Shown here: positions 52,107-61,633 of the stretch, in pieces
Layout of the letters: every line of letters starts with the position of its first letter
Numbering within the stretch: position 1 is the stretch's first letter
From: Epilithonimonas hominis
GTDB taxonomy: Bacteria > Bacteroidota > Bacteroidia > Flavobacteriales > Weeksellaceae
Assembly: GCF_003730015.1 (NCBI RefSeq)
Contig: NZ_RJTU01000061.1
Location: 124,001 to 188,000, forward strand
DNA: 64,000 nt
Direction: 5' to 3'
Notes under the pieces: model-generated
The model's database searches: none
What the model saw: only the letters and a program-made list of their open reading frames with translations
What the model was told of the DNA's origin: nothing
Program-made: the position numbers and the translations under genes

Positions 52107-54131
52107 ATGAAATTAATTATCGCCTTACTACTATTTTTATCCGTTTTCATTAATGCTCAACTGGATTCTGCTAATGTTTCTAAATCTGATACAATCAACA
52201 ATTCTAAAAGCATTGACGAAGTCACCATTACTCAATTCTCTGTGAAGAAATTGAATAGTCCGATTTCGACAGATGTTTATTCGCAACAGTTTTTTCGGAA
52301 AAATCCGACGGCTAATATGTTTGAAGCAATTGCGATGGTCAACGGCGTGAAACCCCAATTGAATTGCGCGGTTTGTAACACAGGTGACATTCACATCAAC
52401 GGTTTGGAAGGCGCTTACACGATGATTTTGATTGACGGAATGCCGATTGTCAGTTCGCTTTCCACAGTTTACGGACTCAGTGGAATTCCGAATAGTTTGA
52501 TTGATAGAATTGAGGTTACGAAAGGTCCGGCTTCGTCTATTTATGGTTCGGAAGCGATGGGTGGCGTTATTAATATCATTACAAAAAATGCTTTGCAGGC
52601 GCCGGATTTTGCGACCGATGTGATGACGGGAAATCAAGGTGAAATCAACCTTGATATTGCGAAGAAAGTGTTTGATAACAAGAATTTTTCCAGTTTGTTG
52701 AGTCTCAATTATTTCTATTTCGGGAACAGAATTGACCAGAATAAGGATAATTTCACGGACACACCTTTGCAAAACCGAATCTCCGTTTTCAACAAATGGA
52801 ATTTTAAAAGAAAAGAAAACCGACAGGCGAGTTTTGCCTTGAGGTATTTTTATGAAGATAGATTTGGTGGTGAAATGCAGTGGCAAAGGAAAAATCGCGG
52901 TTCGGATGATGTTTATGGCGAAAGCATTTATACGAATCGTTTTGAGTTTTTTGGAATTTATCAATTGCCTTTGAAGGAGAAATTTCTGCTTCAATATTCT
53001 TACAATTACCATCATCAGGATTCGTTTTACGGGAACACTTCTTACTTGGCGACTCAGAAAGTTTTGTTTCTTCAAATGAATTGGGAAAAGCAATTGGGCA
53101 AACATCTTTTGAGAAGTGGAACAACTTTAAAATCGACTTTTTATGATGATAATACGCCAGGAACTGCCAACTCGATGGAAGAAAATCAGCCAATGAAATC
53201 TCCAATTTATGGTTTTTACCTTGAAGACGAATGGGAAATCAATCATAAAAACACCTTGCTTTTGGGTTACAGATATGATTATCACAAGATTCACAAATCC
53301 GTGCATTCTCCGAGAGTGGCGTGGAAATTTGAGCCAAATCCTAACCATACTTTGAGGCTGAGTTTTGGAACTGGTTTCCGTGTTGTGAATCTTTTCACAG
53401 AAGACCACGCGGCGTTGACTGGTTCGCGGGAAGTGGTTATTGCGGATGATTTGAAGCCGGAAAAATCTTTAAATACAAACCTGAGTTATCTGATGAAAAT
53501 TCCAATCAAAGATTATTTTATTAATGTTGATGTGAACGGATTTTACTCTTATTTTAATAATAAAATTGTGGGCGATTTTGATTCGGAGCCTGATAAAATT
53601 ATTTACGATAATTTGGCTGGACACGCGATTTCGAGAGGAATTTCTGCAGACGTCAGTACGAATTGGACTTTGCCGATTCAGTTGATGTTTGGAGTGACTT
53701 ATATGGATGTTTCTCAGGAAAATGAAGGCGACAGAATCCAACAATTGCACGCACCGAAATGGAGCGGAACTTACAATTTGAGTTATCAGTTTGCGAACAA
53801 ATTTTCGATGGATTTGACTGGACAATTCTACGGACCAATGCGATTGCCAACTGTTCCAGATGATTTCCGACCGGAATATTCGCCTTGGTTTACGTTGATG
53901 AATATCCAGTTGACGAAGAAATTTGATAATGGTTTTGAGATTTATGGAGGCGTGCGAAATCTGTTAAACTTTACGCCGAAAAATCCAATTCTAAGACCTT
54001 TTGACCCGTTTGATAATCAAGTGGATGATGTTGCAATTAATCCATACGGCTATACTTTTGATACGACTTATGGCTATGCGCCGATGCAGGAAATCCGGAC
54101 GTTTTTGGGGATTCGTTATCAGATAAGATAG
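52107..54131 (+). CDS. TonB-dependent receptor with CxxC in the plug
   Basis: 674-residue outer-membrane receptor. Signal peptide (MKLIIALLLFLSVFINAQ). The plug contains KSIDEVTITQFSVKKLNSPI, then LNCAVCNTGDIHINGLEG with a CxxC, DGMPIVSSLSTVYGLSGIPN and GPASSIYGSEAMGGVINI. The barrel ends with IRTFLGIRYQIR. The CxxC followed by an Asn-Gly loop is a feature I know from receptors linked to metal uptake in Bacteroidota; with the operator-like repeat upstream and a thioredoxin-like gene 32 bases downstream, metal or metallophore uptake is a fair guess. Cargo not proven. Confidence 0.88.
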   Translation: MKLIIALLLFLSVFINAQLDSANVSKSDTINNSKSIDEVTITQFSVKKLNSPISTDVYSQQFFRKNPTANMFEAIAMVNGVKPQLNCAVCNTGDIHINGLEGAYTMILIDGMPIVSSLSTVYGLSGIPNSLIDRIEVTKGPASSIYGSEAMGGVINIITKNALQAPDFATDVMTGNQGEINLDIAKKVFDNKNFSSLLSLNYFYFGNRIDQNKDNFTDTPLQNRISVFNKWNFKRKENRQASFALRYFYEDRFGGEMQWQRKNRGSDDVYGESIYTNRFEFFGIYQLPLKEKFLLQYSYNYHHQDSFYGNTSYLATQKVLFLQMNWEKQLGKHLLRSGTTLKSTFYDDNTPGTANSMEENQPMKSPIYGFYLEDEWEINHKNTLLLGYRYDYHKIHKSVHSPRVAWKFEPNPNHTLRLSFGTGFRVVNLFTEDHAALTGSREVVIADDLKPEKSLNTNLSYLMKIPIKDYFINVDVNGFYSYFNNKIVGDFDSEPDKIIYDNLAGHAISRGISADVSTNWTLPIQLMFGVTYMDVSQENEGDRIQQLHAPKWSGTYNLSYQFANKFSMDLTGQFYGPMRLPTVPDDFRPEYSPWFTLMNIQLTKKFDNGFEIYGGVRNLLNFTPKNPILRPFDPFDNQVDDVAINPYGYTFDTTYGYAPMQEIRTFLGIRYQIR

Positions 54132-54163
54132 ATGTTAGAAATTAGATTTTAGAAGTTAGATTA

Positions 54164-54640
54164 ATGAAAATACTGACTTTCATATTATTAATGATTTCCG
54201 GGATTTTTAATTCGCAGGAAGTGAAGCATTATGGGTTTGAAAGTTTACCGGAAAAGTTGGAGAAACCGATTTTGATTTATATGAAAACCGATTGGTGCTC
54301 AATTTGTAAGGTTCAGAAATATCAAGTTGAGAAAGATTTGGAGTTGAGAAATCTGATGGATGAAAAGGTTTATTTTATCACTTTTAATCCTGAAAAATAT
54401 AAGGAATCGATTAAATTCTTTGGTGAAAATTACCATTATATTTCAAACGGAAATTCTGGCATTCACGAACTGGCATTTGAATTTTCATCCAACAAAAAAC
54501 CTGTTTATCCGAGTTGGATTTTGATTGATAAAAATGGGAAAGTTTTGTTACGAAATGAGGGATTGGTTGATAATGGGACTTTGAAATTATTGATAAGCAC
54601 TTCGACTCCGCTCAGTGTGACAAATAAAAAAACCTTCTGA
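54164..54640 (+). CDS. Thioredoxin-fold exported protein
   Basis: 158 residues. Signal peptide (residues 1-18, ending FNSQ). Thioredoxin fold with redox motif WCSIC (Cys45, Cys48) and a cis-Pro region YPSWILIDKNGKVLLR. Probably a periplasmic thiol oxidoreductase. It lies 32 bases after the CxxC-bearing receptor, suggesting it keeps that receptor's cysteines in the right state. The last 15 residues (about from STSTPLSV) are encoded by a copy of the short intergenic repeat, and the stop codon falls in the mpl terminator, so the C-terminus has been replaced or extended. Confidence 0.87.
   Translation: MKILTFILLMISGIFNSQEVKHYGFESLPEKLEKPILIYMKTDWCSICKVQKYQVEKDLELRNLMDEKVYFITFNPEKYKESIKFFGENYHYISNGNSGIHELAFEFSSNKKPVYPSWILIDKNGKVLLRNEGLVDNGTLKLLISTSTPLSVTNKKTF
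54598..54621 (-). repeat. Short repeat inside a coding sequence
   Basis: Minus strand GTCACACTGAGCGGAGTCGA then AGTG; matches the copy at 3223-3246. It encodes residues near the C-terminus of the thioredoxin-like protein. Confidence 0.85.
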
Positions 54641-54660
54641 AAATTAATCCAGAAGGTTGC
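54625..54660 (-). terminator. Terminator of mpl
   Basis: Arms AACCTTCTG and CAGAAGGTT; on the minus strand followed by seven Ts. The stop codon of the convergent thioredoxin-like gene (54638-54640) overlaps its first arm. Confidence 0.87.
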
Positions 54661-54680
54661 TATTTGTATTTAATAAAATC

Positions 54681-56018
54681 TTATTTCGTCAAATCCAAAC
54701 CGCCGAAATTACCGGAACTCATCATCACAAAAGCGCCTTGGGATTTGTCCAAAGTTTCCCAGTAAGCGTGAAGGTCTTCGGCATTGGTAAAGACTTTCAG
54801 GTTTTCTTTTTTGAATTTTTCCTTAATCAAATCCGGAGAAATCGGGTCCATTCTTTTGATTTTCAAAGCGTCTTCTGAATAGAAAACGACCGCATTATCC
54901 AAACCATCCATTGCGTGGTCGTATTGCTCGAGGAAAACCGGATTCAGACTGGAATAGGTGTGCAATTCTAAAAATCCAAACGTTTCAGTTTTTGAAAATT
55001 GTTCTGCAAATGCGGAAACAGTCGCTTTCACTTTGCTTGGTGCGTGTGCGAAATCTTTGTAAAGCAGTCCACCATCCGCTCTTTTAACAATTTCAAGACG
55101 TTTAGATGCTCCTTTAAAACTCATAATCGCTTCATAGAATTCCTCTTCCATTATTCCCAATTGAGAACAGATGAATCTTGCGCCTTCCATATTCAGCAAA
55201 TTGTGTTTTCCAAAAACAGACAGTGGAATATCGCCCATATCGGTTTTCAGATTGACGATTCCGTTTTCTATTTTGTAAGCTGGGGTTTTGTATGGGATTT
55301 TTCTGAAGAAATTCTCAGAAGCTTCCACCACTTTTACCACTTCTTCATCTTCTTCGTTATAAACCAAAACACCGCCAGGCGTGATGCTCGCAACAAATTT
55401 TCTGAATTGGTCGATGTAATCATCAAAGGTTTTGAAAACATTGATGTGATCCCAAGCAATTCCGGAAATCAAAGCGATATTGGGTTGGTATAATAGAAAT
55501 TTTGAACGTAAATCAATTGGAGAAGACAAATATTCATCACCTTCAAGAATCATAAAGTCATTGTCATCCGTGATTTTCACCATACAATCAAAACCTTCCA
55601 ATTGCGCGCCGACCATATAATCTATGTCTTTCTGATGGAAATTCAGAACGTGAAGAATCATTGATGTAATCGTCGTTTTCCCGTGAGAACCACCAATTAC
55701 AACTCTCGTTTTCTCTTTGGATTGTTCGTAAAGAAACTCAGGATAAGAATAGATTTTCAATCCCAATTCTTTCGCTCTTGCTAATTCAGGATTGTCGGTG
55801 TGTGCGTGCATCCCGAGAATGACAGCATCAATATCCGAAGTCAGTTTTTCCGGAAACCAACCTAACTCTGCAGGAAGAATCCCTTTTCTTTCCAATCTGG
55901 ATTTTGAAGGTTCGAAAATAGCATCGTCGGAACCGGTCACCTGATAGCCTTTATCTTTGAGAGCAATGGCAAGATTGTGCATCGCAGAACCGCCAATGGC
56001 AATGAAATGGGTTTTCAA
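54681..56018 (-). CDS. mpl: UDP-N-acetylmuramate:murein-tripeptide ligase
   Basis: 445 residues. Mur-ligase family enzyme that recycles L-Ala-gamma-D-Glu-meso-Dap from old peptidoglycan. N-terminal IAIGGSAMHNLAIALKDKGY, ATP loop GGSHGKTTITSMILHVL, and ALISGIAWDHINVF. The GSAMHNLA start separates Mpl from MurC, which has GIGGIGMS-like motifs. Complete. Single gene, minus strand. Confidence 0.92.
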   Translation of the reverse strand: MKTHFIAIGGSAMHNLAIALKDKGYQVTGSDDAIFEPSKSRLERKGILPAELGWFPEKLTSDIDAVILGMHAHTDNPELARAKELGLKIYSYPEFLYEQSKEKTRVVIGGSHGKTTITSMILHVLNFHQKDIDYMVGAQLEGFDCMVKITDDNDFMILEGDEYLSSPIDLRSKFLLYQPNIALISGIAWDHINVFKTFDDYIDQFRKFVASITPGGVLVYNEEDEEVVKVVEASENFFRKIPYKTPAYKIENGIVNLKTDMGDIPLSVFGKHNLLNMEGARFICSQLGIMEEEFYEAIMSFKGASKRLEIVKRADGGLLYKDFAHAPSKVKATVSAFAEQFSKTETFGFLELHTYSSLNPVFLEQYDHAMDGLDNAVVFYSEDALKIKRMDPISPDLIKEKFKKENLKVFTNAEDLHAYWETLDKSQGAFVMMSSGNFGGLDLTK

Positions 56019-56116
56019 TTCAATATAATTTTACACAAAAGTAAGGAGTTTTCTTTGAAAGATGTTAGAAATTAGAAGTGAGAAGTAAGATTTCCGTCAT
56101 TAATCATAAAATAAAA

Positions 56117-56142
56117 AACCTGATTTTTTACAATCAGGTTTC
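56117..56142 (-). terminator. Terminator after the split gene
   Basis: Arms AACCTGATT and AATCAGGTT, followed on the minus strand by TTTTTTATTTT. Confidence 0.83.
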
Positions 56143-56150
56143 GAGGATAT

Positions 56151-56558
56151 TTATGATAAAGTGGTTTGGAGCTTAGGACGTTCGTATTCTATTTTCAGTT
56201 CTTCGCCTGTTAATGTAAAGTAGATATTCTGCAATTGGTGAAGATAACTACATTTGATATAGTTTCCGAAAAACAAAAAACCTTCTAAAATTTTATTAGA
56301 ATTGAGATCAAAATCATATCGGCAATAGTTTGGAAGGTCGAATCTTATTCTGCTTTAAGAACGATAAGCCTCCTTAAATCCCAATTTTGAAAACCATTCA
56401 GCAGTCAATGCAATTGGTTTTAGTTTTCTAGAATCAATAGCAGTTTCAGAATCAATTTTCACAAGGATTTCTTCATTAATATTTTCCATTCCGATAATTG
56501 GCACAATCGAGTCTTCATACATAAGCAGATTGTTGAGTCTAAGTTCTGTCGCTTCCAT
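56151..56558 (-). pseudogene. Hypothetical gene split by an in-frame stop codon
   Basis: One frame of 136 codons with a single TAA at 56355-56357. The first part is MEATELRLNNLLMYEDSIVP, then DSRKLKPIALTAEWFSKLGF ending EAYRS. After the stop the same frame continues SRIRFDLPNYCRYDFDL, ILEGFLFFGNYIKCSYLHQL and NIYFTLTGEELKIEYE. The pieces look like a small protein family I associate with Bacteroidota prophage or mobile regions (LRxxNL, LKPIxLTxEWLxKxGF, YCHQLQNLYFALTGEEL). No phage genes lie nearby. It is probably an inactivated remnant. Confidence 0.75.
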
Positions 56559-56850
56559 GTCTATAAGATATTAGTGATTTGTATAATTCAGTGTCACTAG
56601 CAGTAAACAAAAGCTTTGCCAAGTTCATGTAAAATAAATAATTAATTTAATTTATCATTGATGAATTAATTTTATGTAATCGAGCATATTTTGTTGTGTT
56701 TCTGACATTTCTTCATTGTTTCTGTATATTCTGTCTTTTATTATATTTTCAATTTTTTGTTTTTATGATTTTGTAATAATCAAATATAGAATTCAATGTT
56801 TGATGGCATTTTCTTTGAACTGGCTTAAATATAACATCAAATCTATAGTT
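56559..56850. other. AT-rich gap before the SDR gene
   Basis: Non-coding, no distinct repeats seen. A frame open from 56716 runs into the SDR gene but has no protein-like composition before 56851. Confidence 0.5.
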
Positions 56851-57837
56851 ATGAAAAGTAAAGAAATAATATCTATCCGTAATAAAACTGTAGTTATTAC
56901 CGGTGCCTCAAGTGGTGTAGGAAGGGCTGCAGCAGAGGCATTTGCACAGGAGGGTTGTAATCTTGTATTGGCTGCCAGGGGGAAAGAAGCGTTAGAAGAA
57001 ACTGTTGCCATCTGCAAAGGTTTTGGTGCATTTGCGATAGCGATTCCAACTAATGTTGCGGAATATAAGGAAGTGGAGCATCTTACAGAAAAAGCTTTGG
57101 AAATTACAGGAACCATTGATTTCTGGGTCAATAATGCAGGCGTAATGGCTACAGGAAGATTCGAGGAGACGCCTGTGGAGGTAATAGACCAGCTTATCAA
57201 AACTAATCTTTTAGGTTATATGCACGGAGCAAGAAGTGTGCTTCCGGTCTTTAAAAAACAAGGACATGGCATTCTTATAAATAATATATCTATTGGCGGA
57301 TGGATGCCTGCGCCTTATGGTGCTGCTTATTCTGCTTCAAAATATGGAATTCGTGGGATGGTGGAATGCCTTCAGGGTGAAGTTTCGGATCAGCCGGATA
57401 TTCATTTGGTAGCGTTGTATCCCAGCATCCAGCGCTCTACAGGTAATATGCACTCGGCGAAATATTCTGGATTAGATTTTAAAATTCCGCCAACAGCAGC
57501 CGACCCAAAAAAGCTGGCTGAGGAAATGGTGGCAATGGCTAAAAATCCTAAAAAAAGCAAATTTACGGATTGGTCATCACTGCTTATGAAGACGGCTTAT
57601 GGTTTTTTTCCGAAAGTGGTTATCAATTCAACTTCAGCGGCATTACGTCTGCTGATGAAAGAAGACCGTACAACAGATACGGATGGCAATATTCTTACAC
57701 CATCCAAATCTCCAATGCAAGTGTACGGCGAAACGATATTGCCAGTGCCTAGTAAGAAATCTAAGATTTTAATGGCAGGTATTTTGGCAGCTGGAGTCAT
57801 TTTGATGATCTCGAAATCCCGAAAGCCGATATCGTGA
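56851..57837 (+). CDS. SDR-family oxidoreductase with C-terminal membrane anchor
   Basis: 328 residues from ATG 56851 (MKSKEIISIRNKTVVITGAS). Rossmann GASSGVGRAAAEAF, NNAGVMATGRFEE, catalytic Ser in INNISIGGWM and Tyr/Lys in YSASKYGIRG, so all catalytic residues are present. A C-terminal hydrophobic helix (ILMAGILAAGVILMI) may anchor it. It resembles the YqjQ/DltE-like classical SDRs; substrate unknown. An open frame from 56716 adds hydrophobic low-complexity sequence and is rejected as the start. Confidence 0.87.
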   Translation: MKSKEIISIRNKTVVITGASSGVGRAAAEAFAQEGCNLVLAARGKEALEETVAICKGFGAFAIAIPTNVAEYKEVEHLTEKALEITGTIDFWVNNAGVMATGRFEETPVEVIDQLIKTNLLGYMHGARSVLPVFKKQGHGILINNISIGGWMPAPYGAAYSASKYGIRGMVECLQGEVSDQPDIHLVALYPSIQRSTGNMHSAKYSGLDFKIPPTAADPKKLAEEMVAMAKNPKKSKFTDWSSLLMKTAYGFFPKVVINSTSAALRLLMKEDRTTDTDGNILTPSKSPMQVYGETILPVPSKKSKILMAGILAAGVILMISKSRKPIS

Positions 57838-57920
57838 GAGATTTACAGAGTAATCTATAATCCTAACCATAAATAGGTTGGTACTTATAACGTTTCCCTG
57901 TTTTTTCTCTTAACAAAATA

Positions 57921-57955
57921 AAAAACCCTGAATAAGAAATATTCAGGGTTTCATT
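57921..57955. terminator. Bidirectional terminator between SDR and tRNA-Cys
   Basis: Arms AAACCCTGAAT and ATTCAGGGTTT with A/T-rich flanks on both sides, between convergent SDR and tRNA genes. Confidence 0.85.
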
Positions 57956-57958
57956 TTG

Positions 57959-58029
57959 AGGTGCCTAGCGGATTCGAACCGCTGTAGATGGTGTTGCAGA
58001 CCACTGCCTAGCCGCTCGGCCAAAGCACC
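57959..58029 (-). tRNA. tRNA-Cys (GCA)
   Basis: Minus strand folds as a cloverleaf: acceptor GGTGCTT with AGGCACC, D arm GGCCGAGCGGCTAGGC, anticodon loop with GCA, T arm GCGGTTCGAATCCGC and discriminator U. CCA is not encoded. 71 bases. Confidence 0.95.
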
Positions 58030-58138
58030 GTTTTATTGGAATGCAAATTTAGTGTTTTTTTTTAAATTTCAAATTTTATAACTAGTTTTCTTCAACTTTT
58101 TTGAGAAAAAAACAGTGCAACTAAAATTAATGAATTGC

Positions 58139-58248
58139 AAAAATAGCCCTGATGGCAGCGGTTACCCCGCAGTGAGATGGGAAGAACGGCATCGGAGGTG
58201 GAAGAAAGGGCACGAGGAGTATGAGCGAACAGCAGGTTCCCGGCTTCT
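58139..58248 (+). repeat. GC-rich intergenic repeat, copy C
   Basis: Begins ATAGCCCTGATGGCAGCGG, then GTTACCCCGCAGTGAGATGG, and ends GCAGGTTCCCGGCTTCTA. The head matches copy A (21.2 kb) and the tail matches copy E (2.96 kb). In the 309-base gap between tRNA-Cys and ribBA there is otherwise only a TATCTTTG -7 box at 58312-58319; no FMN riboswitch was seen. Confidence 0.75.
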
Positions 58249-58338
58249 AAATATTAATGTTTTGAATTTCTTTAATTATTGATTCCAATCTTTATTTCGG
58301 TTCCAAATAAGTATCTTTGCAGAAATTTTTTAGAAATA

Positions 58339-59460
58339 ATGGATAGAATCCAACTGAATACAATTGAAGAAGCGCTGGAAGATCTTAAAGCGGGTAAAAT
58401 GGTAATTGTGGTAGACGATGAGGATAGGGAAAATGAAGGCGATCTTGTCGCAGCTGCAGAACTTACTACGGCAGAAACAGTCAATTTTATGGCCACTTTT
58501 GCCAGAGGTTTGATCTGTATGCCTATCACAGAAAAACGGTGCGACGAGCTGGAACTGCATTCTATGGTTGCTAATTCTACGGATCCTAAAGAAACCGCTT
58601 TTACCATTTCTGTAGATCTTCTTGGAAAAGGTGCTACCACAGGAATCTCTGCGAGTGACCGTGCAAAAACAATACAAGCCATTATGGACCCCGAAACCAA
58701 ACCTGGTGATCTTATGAGACCGGGCCATATTTTCCCTCTCCGGGCAAGAGAAGGCGGCGTGCTGAAAAGAGCCGGACATACGGAAGCTGCCATAGACCTT
58801 ACAAGACTTGCAGGATTGAAAGAGGGTGGTGTGATCTGCGAAATTCTGAATGAAGACGGAACCATGGCAAGATTGCCACAGCTGAGAGAGTTTGGTAAAA
58901 AACATGATTTGAAAGTGGTTTCTATTGAGGATTTGATTCATTATAGATTGAGACAGGGCGATCTTGTAGAAAGAATAGAAGAGCGTGATATCAAAACGCA
59001 TTTTGGGGATTTCAAATTTTATGTTTTTGAAGAAAAACCAACAGAACAAATCCATTATGCACTAACGAAGGGAACTTGGACTACAGATGAAGCCGTGCTG
59101 GTGAGAGTGCAATCTTCGGGAACTTATTTTGATGTATTCAGTCGTTTGTCTAATGGTGAGCATCCATTGATGCAGAAAGTTACAGACTTGATAAATGCGG
59201 AAGGTAAAGGCGCTGTGGTTTTCATCAACAATGTTTCTAACAAAGAAAATACATTGAGCAGGATTCAGCATTTCCTTAATTTCCAGGATGGAACTAATGA
59301 TCAGCCGACCATTGCTCCTAATTTCAGGGATTATGGTATCGGGACTCAGATCCTTAAAGATCTTGGAATTAATAAGTTCAAAGTCATTACTCAAAATCCG
59401 AACATAAAACCGATTATTTCCGGCTATGATGTGGAAGTGAGTGAAATGATTGCCTTGTAG
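58339..59460 (+). CDS. ribB: DHBP synthase RibB with degenerate GTP cyclohydrolase II domain
   Basis: About 373 residues from ATG 58339. Residues 1-205 are 3,4-dihydroxy-2-butanone 4-phosphate synthase, with intact active site: VVDDEDRENEGDLV, GLICMPIT, RPGHIFPLRAREGGVL, GHTEAAIDLTRLAG. The C-terminal half (210-373) lines up with GTP cyclohydrolase II (YALTKGTWTTDEAVLVRVQS and DYGIGTQILKDLGINKF) but lacks all three zinc Cys; the ECxTG and CxC sites read SSGTYFDVFSRLSNGEH. It is therefore probably monofunctional, with RibA at 29.5 kb giving the other activity. Confidence 0.93.
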   Translation: MDRIQLNTIEEALEDLKAGKMVIVVDDEDRENEGDLVAAAELTTAETVNFMATFARGLICMPITEKRCDELELHSMVANSTDPKETAFTISVDLLGKGATTGISASDRAKTIQAIMDPETKPGDLMRPGHIFPLRAREGGVLKRAGHTEAAIDLTRLAGLKEGGVICEILNEDGTMARLPQLREFGKKHDLKVVSIEDLIHYRLRQGDLVERIEERDIKTHFGDFKFYVFEEKPTEQIHYALTKGTWTTDEAVLVRVQSSGTYFDVFSRLSNGEHPLMQKVTDLINAEGKGAVVFINNVSNKENTLSRIQHFLNFQDGTNDQPTIAPNFRDYGIGTQILKDLGINKFKVITQNPNIKPIISGYDVEVSEMIAL

Positions 59461-59510
59461 ACATAAAGTTAATATGAGTATAGATAATAGATTTTTATCT
59501 TGATTATAAC

Positions 59511-59541
59511 AAGAAAGCGCTCCAATCGGAACGCTTTTTTT
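59511..59541 (+). terminator. Terminator of ribB
   Basis: Arms AAAGCGCTCC and GGAACGCTTT (one mismatch) followed by TTTTTT. Confidence 0.83.
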
Positions 59542-59573
59542 TTGTATTTTCTATTCGTTTATTCTTTCTAAGT

Positions 59574-61511
59574 CTATTTTGCAGGCCAAATATTATTCTT
59601 TGGATTAATATCCGGAACAATTGATTTTGGGTCAAGTGAAACTGAGCTTATCTCCTTTGTAGAATCCATTTGGAAAGTCCATTCTGTGTTTCTTTTCCAA
59701 ACTTCTACAGGTAGTTTTACTGTTTCAGTTGTTCCGTCTTTAAAGGTTACCAAGACTGTTGTAGGCATAGGCAGCTGACCAATATTTTCTACCGTGATCT
59801 GCGCGCCGTTTTTGTAATCACCATTCACAGGTTTTACAGCTTTCACGGCTTGATCTACTTTCCATTTGTTCATAAACCAACCTCTCCAGAACCAGTTAAG
59901 CTCTTCTCCGGATACATTTTCCATCGTGTGGAAGAAATCCCAAGGCGTAGGATGTTTAAAAGCCCATCTGTGAACATAAGTTCTGAAAGCTTTATCAAAT
60001 TTTTCGGGTCCGAGGATGGTTTCTCTCAGGATTCCCAAGCCAAGTCCTGGTTTAAAATAAGCAAGAACACCAATGCTTCTTTCTTTCATATTATCCGGGC
60101 CTACCATGACCTGCTCAAAGTTGTCACTTTGCACGAAAGGTCCCATTTTTCCTATATCTTGTTTATGGTAATATTCGCCTTTGTTGAAAGCTTCTGTCGA
60201 AAGTTCATTAATAAACGTATTGAAACCTTCGTCCATCCAAGCAAAAACCCTTTCATTGGAACCAACAATCATTGGAAACCAAGTATGGCCAAATTCGTGG
60301 TCAGTCACACCCCAAAGATCATCGCCTTTCGAATTCCTATGACAGAACACAATGCCCGGATATTCCATTCCTCCTTCATTTCCAGCTACGTTGGTTGCCG
60401 CAGGATAAGGATATTCAAACCACTTTTGGGAATAATGTTCAATAGAAGCTTTGGTATATTCTGTAGATCTTCCCCAAGCTTTTTCGCCGGCACTTTCTAC
60501 AGGATAAGCTGAGATGGCCAGAGATTTTTTACCGCTTGGCAGATTGATTCTTGCAGCATCAATAATAAAAGCGGCTGATGATGCCCATGCGAAATCTCTT
60601 GCCTTTTCAATTTTGAATTTCCAGGTTTTGGTGCCGGAATTATTTCCTTTTCCTAGCTCAGATTCCGGGTGAATCATTACTGTTTTTTCGCTGTTTTTTG
60701 CAGTATTCCAACGGCTGATTTCTTCTCTGGAATACACTTCTTTCTCGTTCAATAATTCTCCCGAAGCTACTACATAATGATTAGCGGGAACAGTAATATT
60801 AGCAGATAAAGTTCCATATTCTAGGTAGAACTCCGATGCACCAAGGTAAGGGAGTGTATTCCAACCCATTACATCGTCATAAACACACATTCTGGGATAC
60901 CATTGTGCAATCGTAAAGATCTTTCCATTCTTTGTCTCTTCCACGCCCATTCTGTCTGATCCATATTTCGGTGATTTGAAAGCATATTCTATTTTAAGCT
61001 TTGCAACACCGCCATTGGCTTTAAGTTCTTCCGGAAGGTCGATTTGCATTCTGGTGTCTGTAATTGTATATTTTACGTCTTTACCATTATACTTTACCGA
61101 TTTGATTTTATAACCGCCATCGAAAACTTCGCCTTTTGCCCCATTTCTGCTTCCGGCAATCGGGATGACGGCATTTCCTCGGGAATCTTTGGAGAACAGA
61201 TTCTGATCCAGCTGAAGCCATAAAAAACTGAGCTGATCCGGACTGTTATTGGTATAGATGATGTCTGCTGAACCTGTAAGTTCATTGCTTACATCATTTA
61301 GGCTCACATTCAGCTGATAATCTGCGGAGTTTTGCCAGTACTTGTGACCCGGTTGTCCGCTTGCAGAACGAGTTTCGGTTCCTGTTTGCGGATAAAAAAA
61401 CGGTTTAAATGCTTCTGTGTAATCATACTTTGGAGATTCCTGCGCAAAAGTATGCCCTGTAAAAGCAACAAGAGCAACAGCAGAAAGCAAATACGGAAGT
61501 CTGAATTTCAT
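59574..61511 (-). CDS. M1-family metallopeptidase
   Basis: 645 residues, exported (signal peptide 1-23, ending GHTFAQ). Zinc aminopeptidase fold with [12 protein letters not shown] and a Glu 18 residues on in WMDEGFNTF, and the substrate-binding [10 protein letters not shown] (a GxMEN-like loop). The N-terminal half is the beta-sandwich typical of M1; there is no C-terminal secretion domain for the type IX system. It should trim peptides in the periplasm or at the surface. Confidence 0.92.
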   Translation of the reverse strand: MKFRLPYLLSAVALVAFTGHTFAQESPKYDYTEAFKPFFYPQTGTETRSASGQPGHKYWQNSADYQLNVSLNDVSNELTGSADIIYTNNSPDQLSFLWLQLDQNLFSKDSRGNAVIPIAGSRNGAKGEVFDGGYKIKSVKYNGKDVKYTITDTRMQIDLPEELKANGGVAKLKIEYAFKSPKYGSDRMGVEETKNGKIFTIAQWYPRMCVYDDVMGWNTLPYLGASEFYLEYGTLSANITVPANHYVVASGELLNEKEVYSREEISRWNTAKNSEKTVMIHPESELGKGNNSGTKTWKFKIEKARDFAWASSAAFIIDAARINLPSGKKSLAISAYPVESAGEKAWGRSTEYTKASIEHYSQKWFEYPYPAATNVAGNEGGMEYPGIVFCHRNSKGDDLWGVTDHEFGHTWFPMIVGSNERVFAWMDEGFNTFINELSTEAFNKGEYYHKQDIGKMGPFVQSDNFEQVMVGPDNMKERSIGVLAYFKPGLGLGILRETILGPEKFDKAFRTYVHRWAFKHPTPWDFFHTMENVSGEELNWFWRGWFMNKWKVDQAVKAVKPVNGDYKNGAQITVENIGQLPMPTTVLVTFKDGTTETVKLPVEVWKRNTEWTFQMDSTKEISSVSLDPKSIVPDINPKNNIWPAK

Positions 61512-61633
61512 TTAGGGAAAATTTTTGGTTAAGTAAAATTAGTGCTTAAAAAACTTCTGATGTTACAAATAAAACGTTATAATAAGGATTAGATAAAAAA
61601 TCTGTTTGTACATTTGTGATTGAAAATCCGAAA

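Noticed and set aside
52137-53105. 322-codon frame on the minus strand
   Set aside because: Lies entirely opposite the TonB receptor gene, rich in Arg/Asn/Ile as expected from reverse reading, no recognisable domain.
58030-58338. FMN riboswitch expected ahead of a riboflavin gene
   Set aside because: The conserved FMN aptamer parts were not found; the gap holds a GC-rich repeat and a -7 box only.
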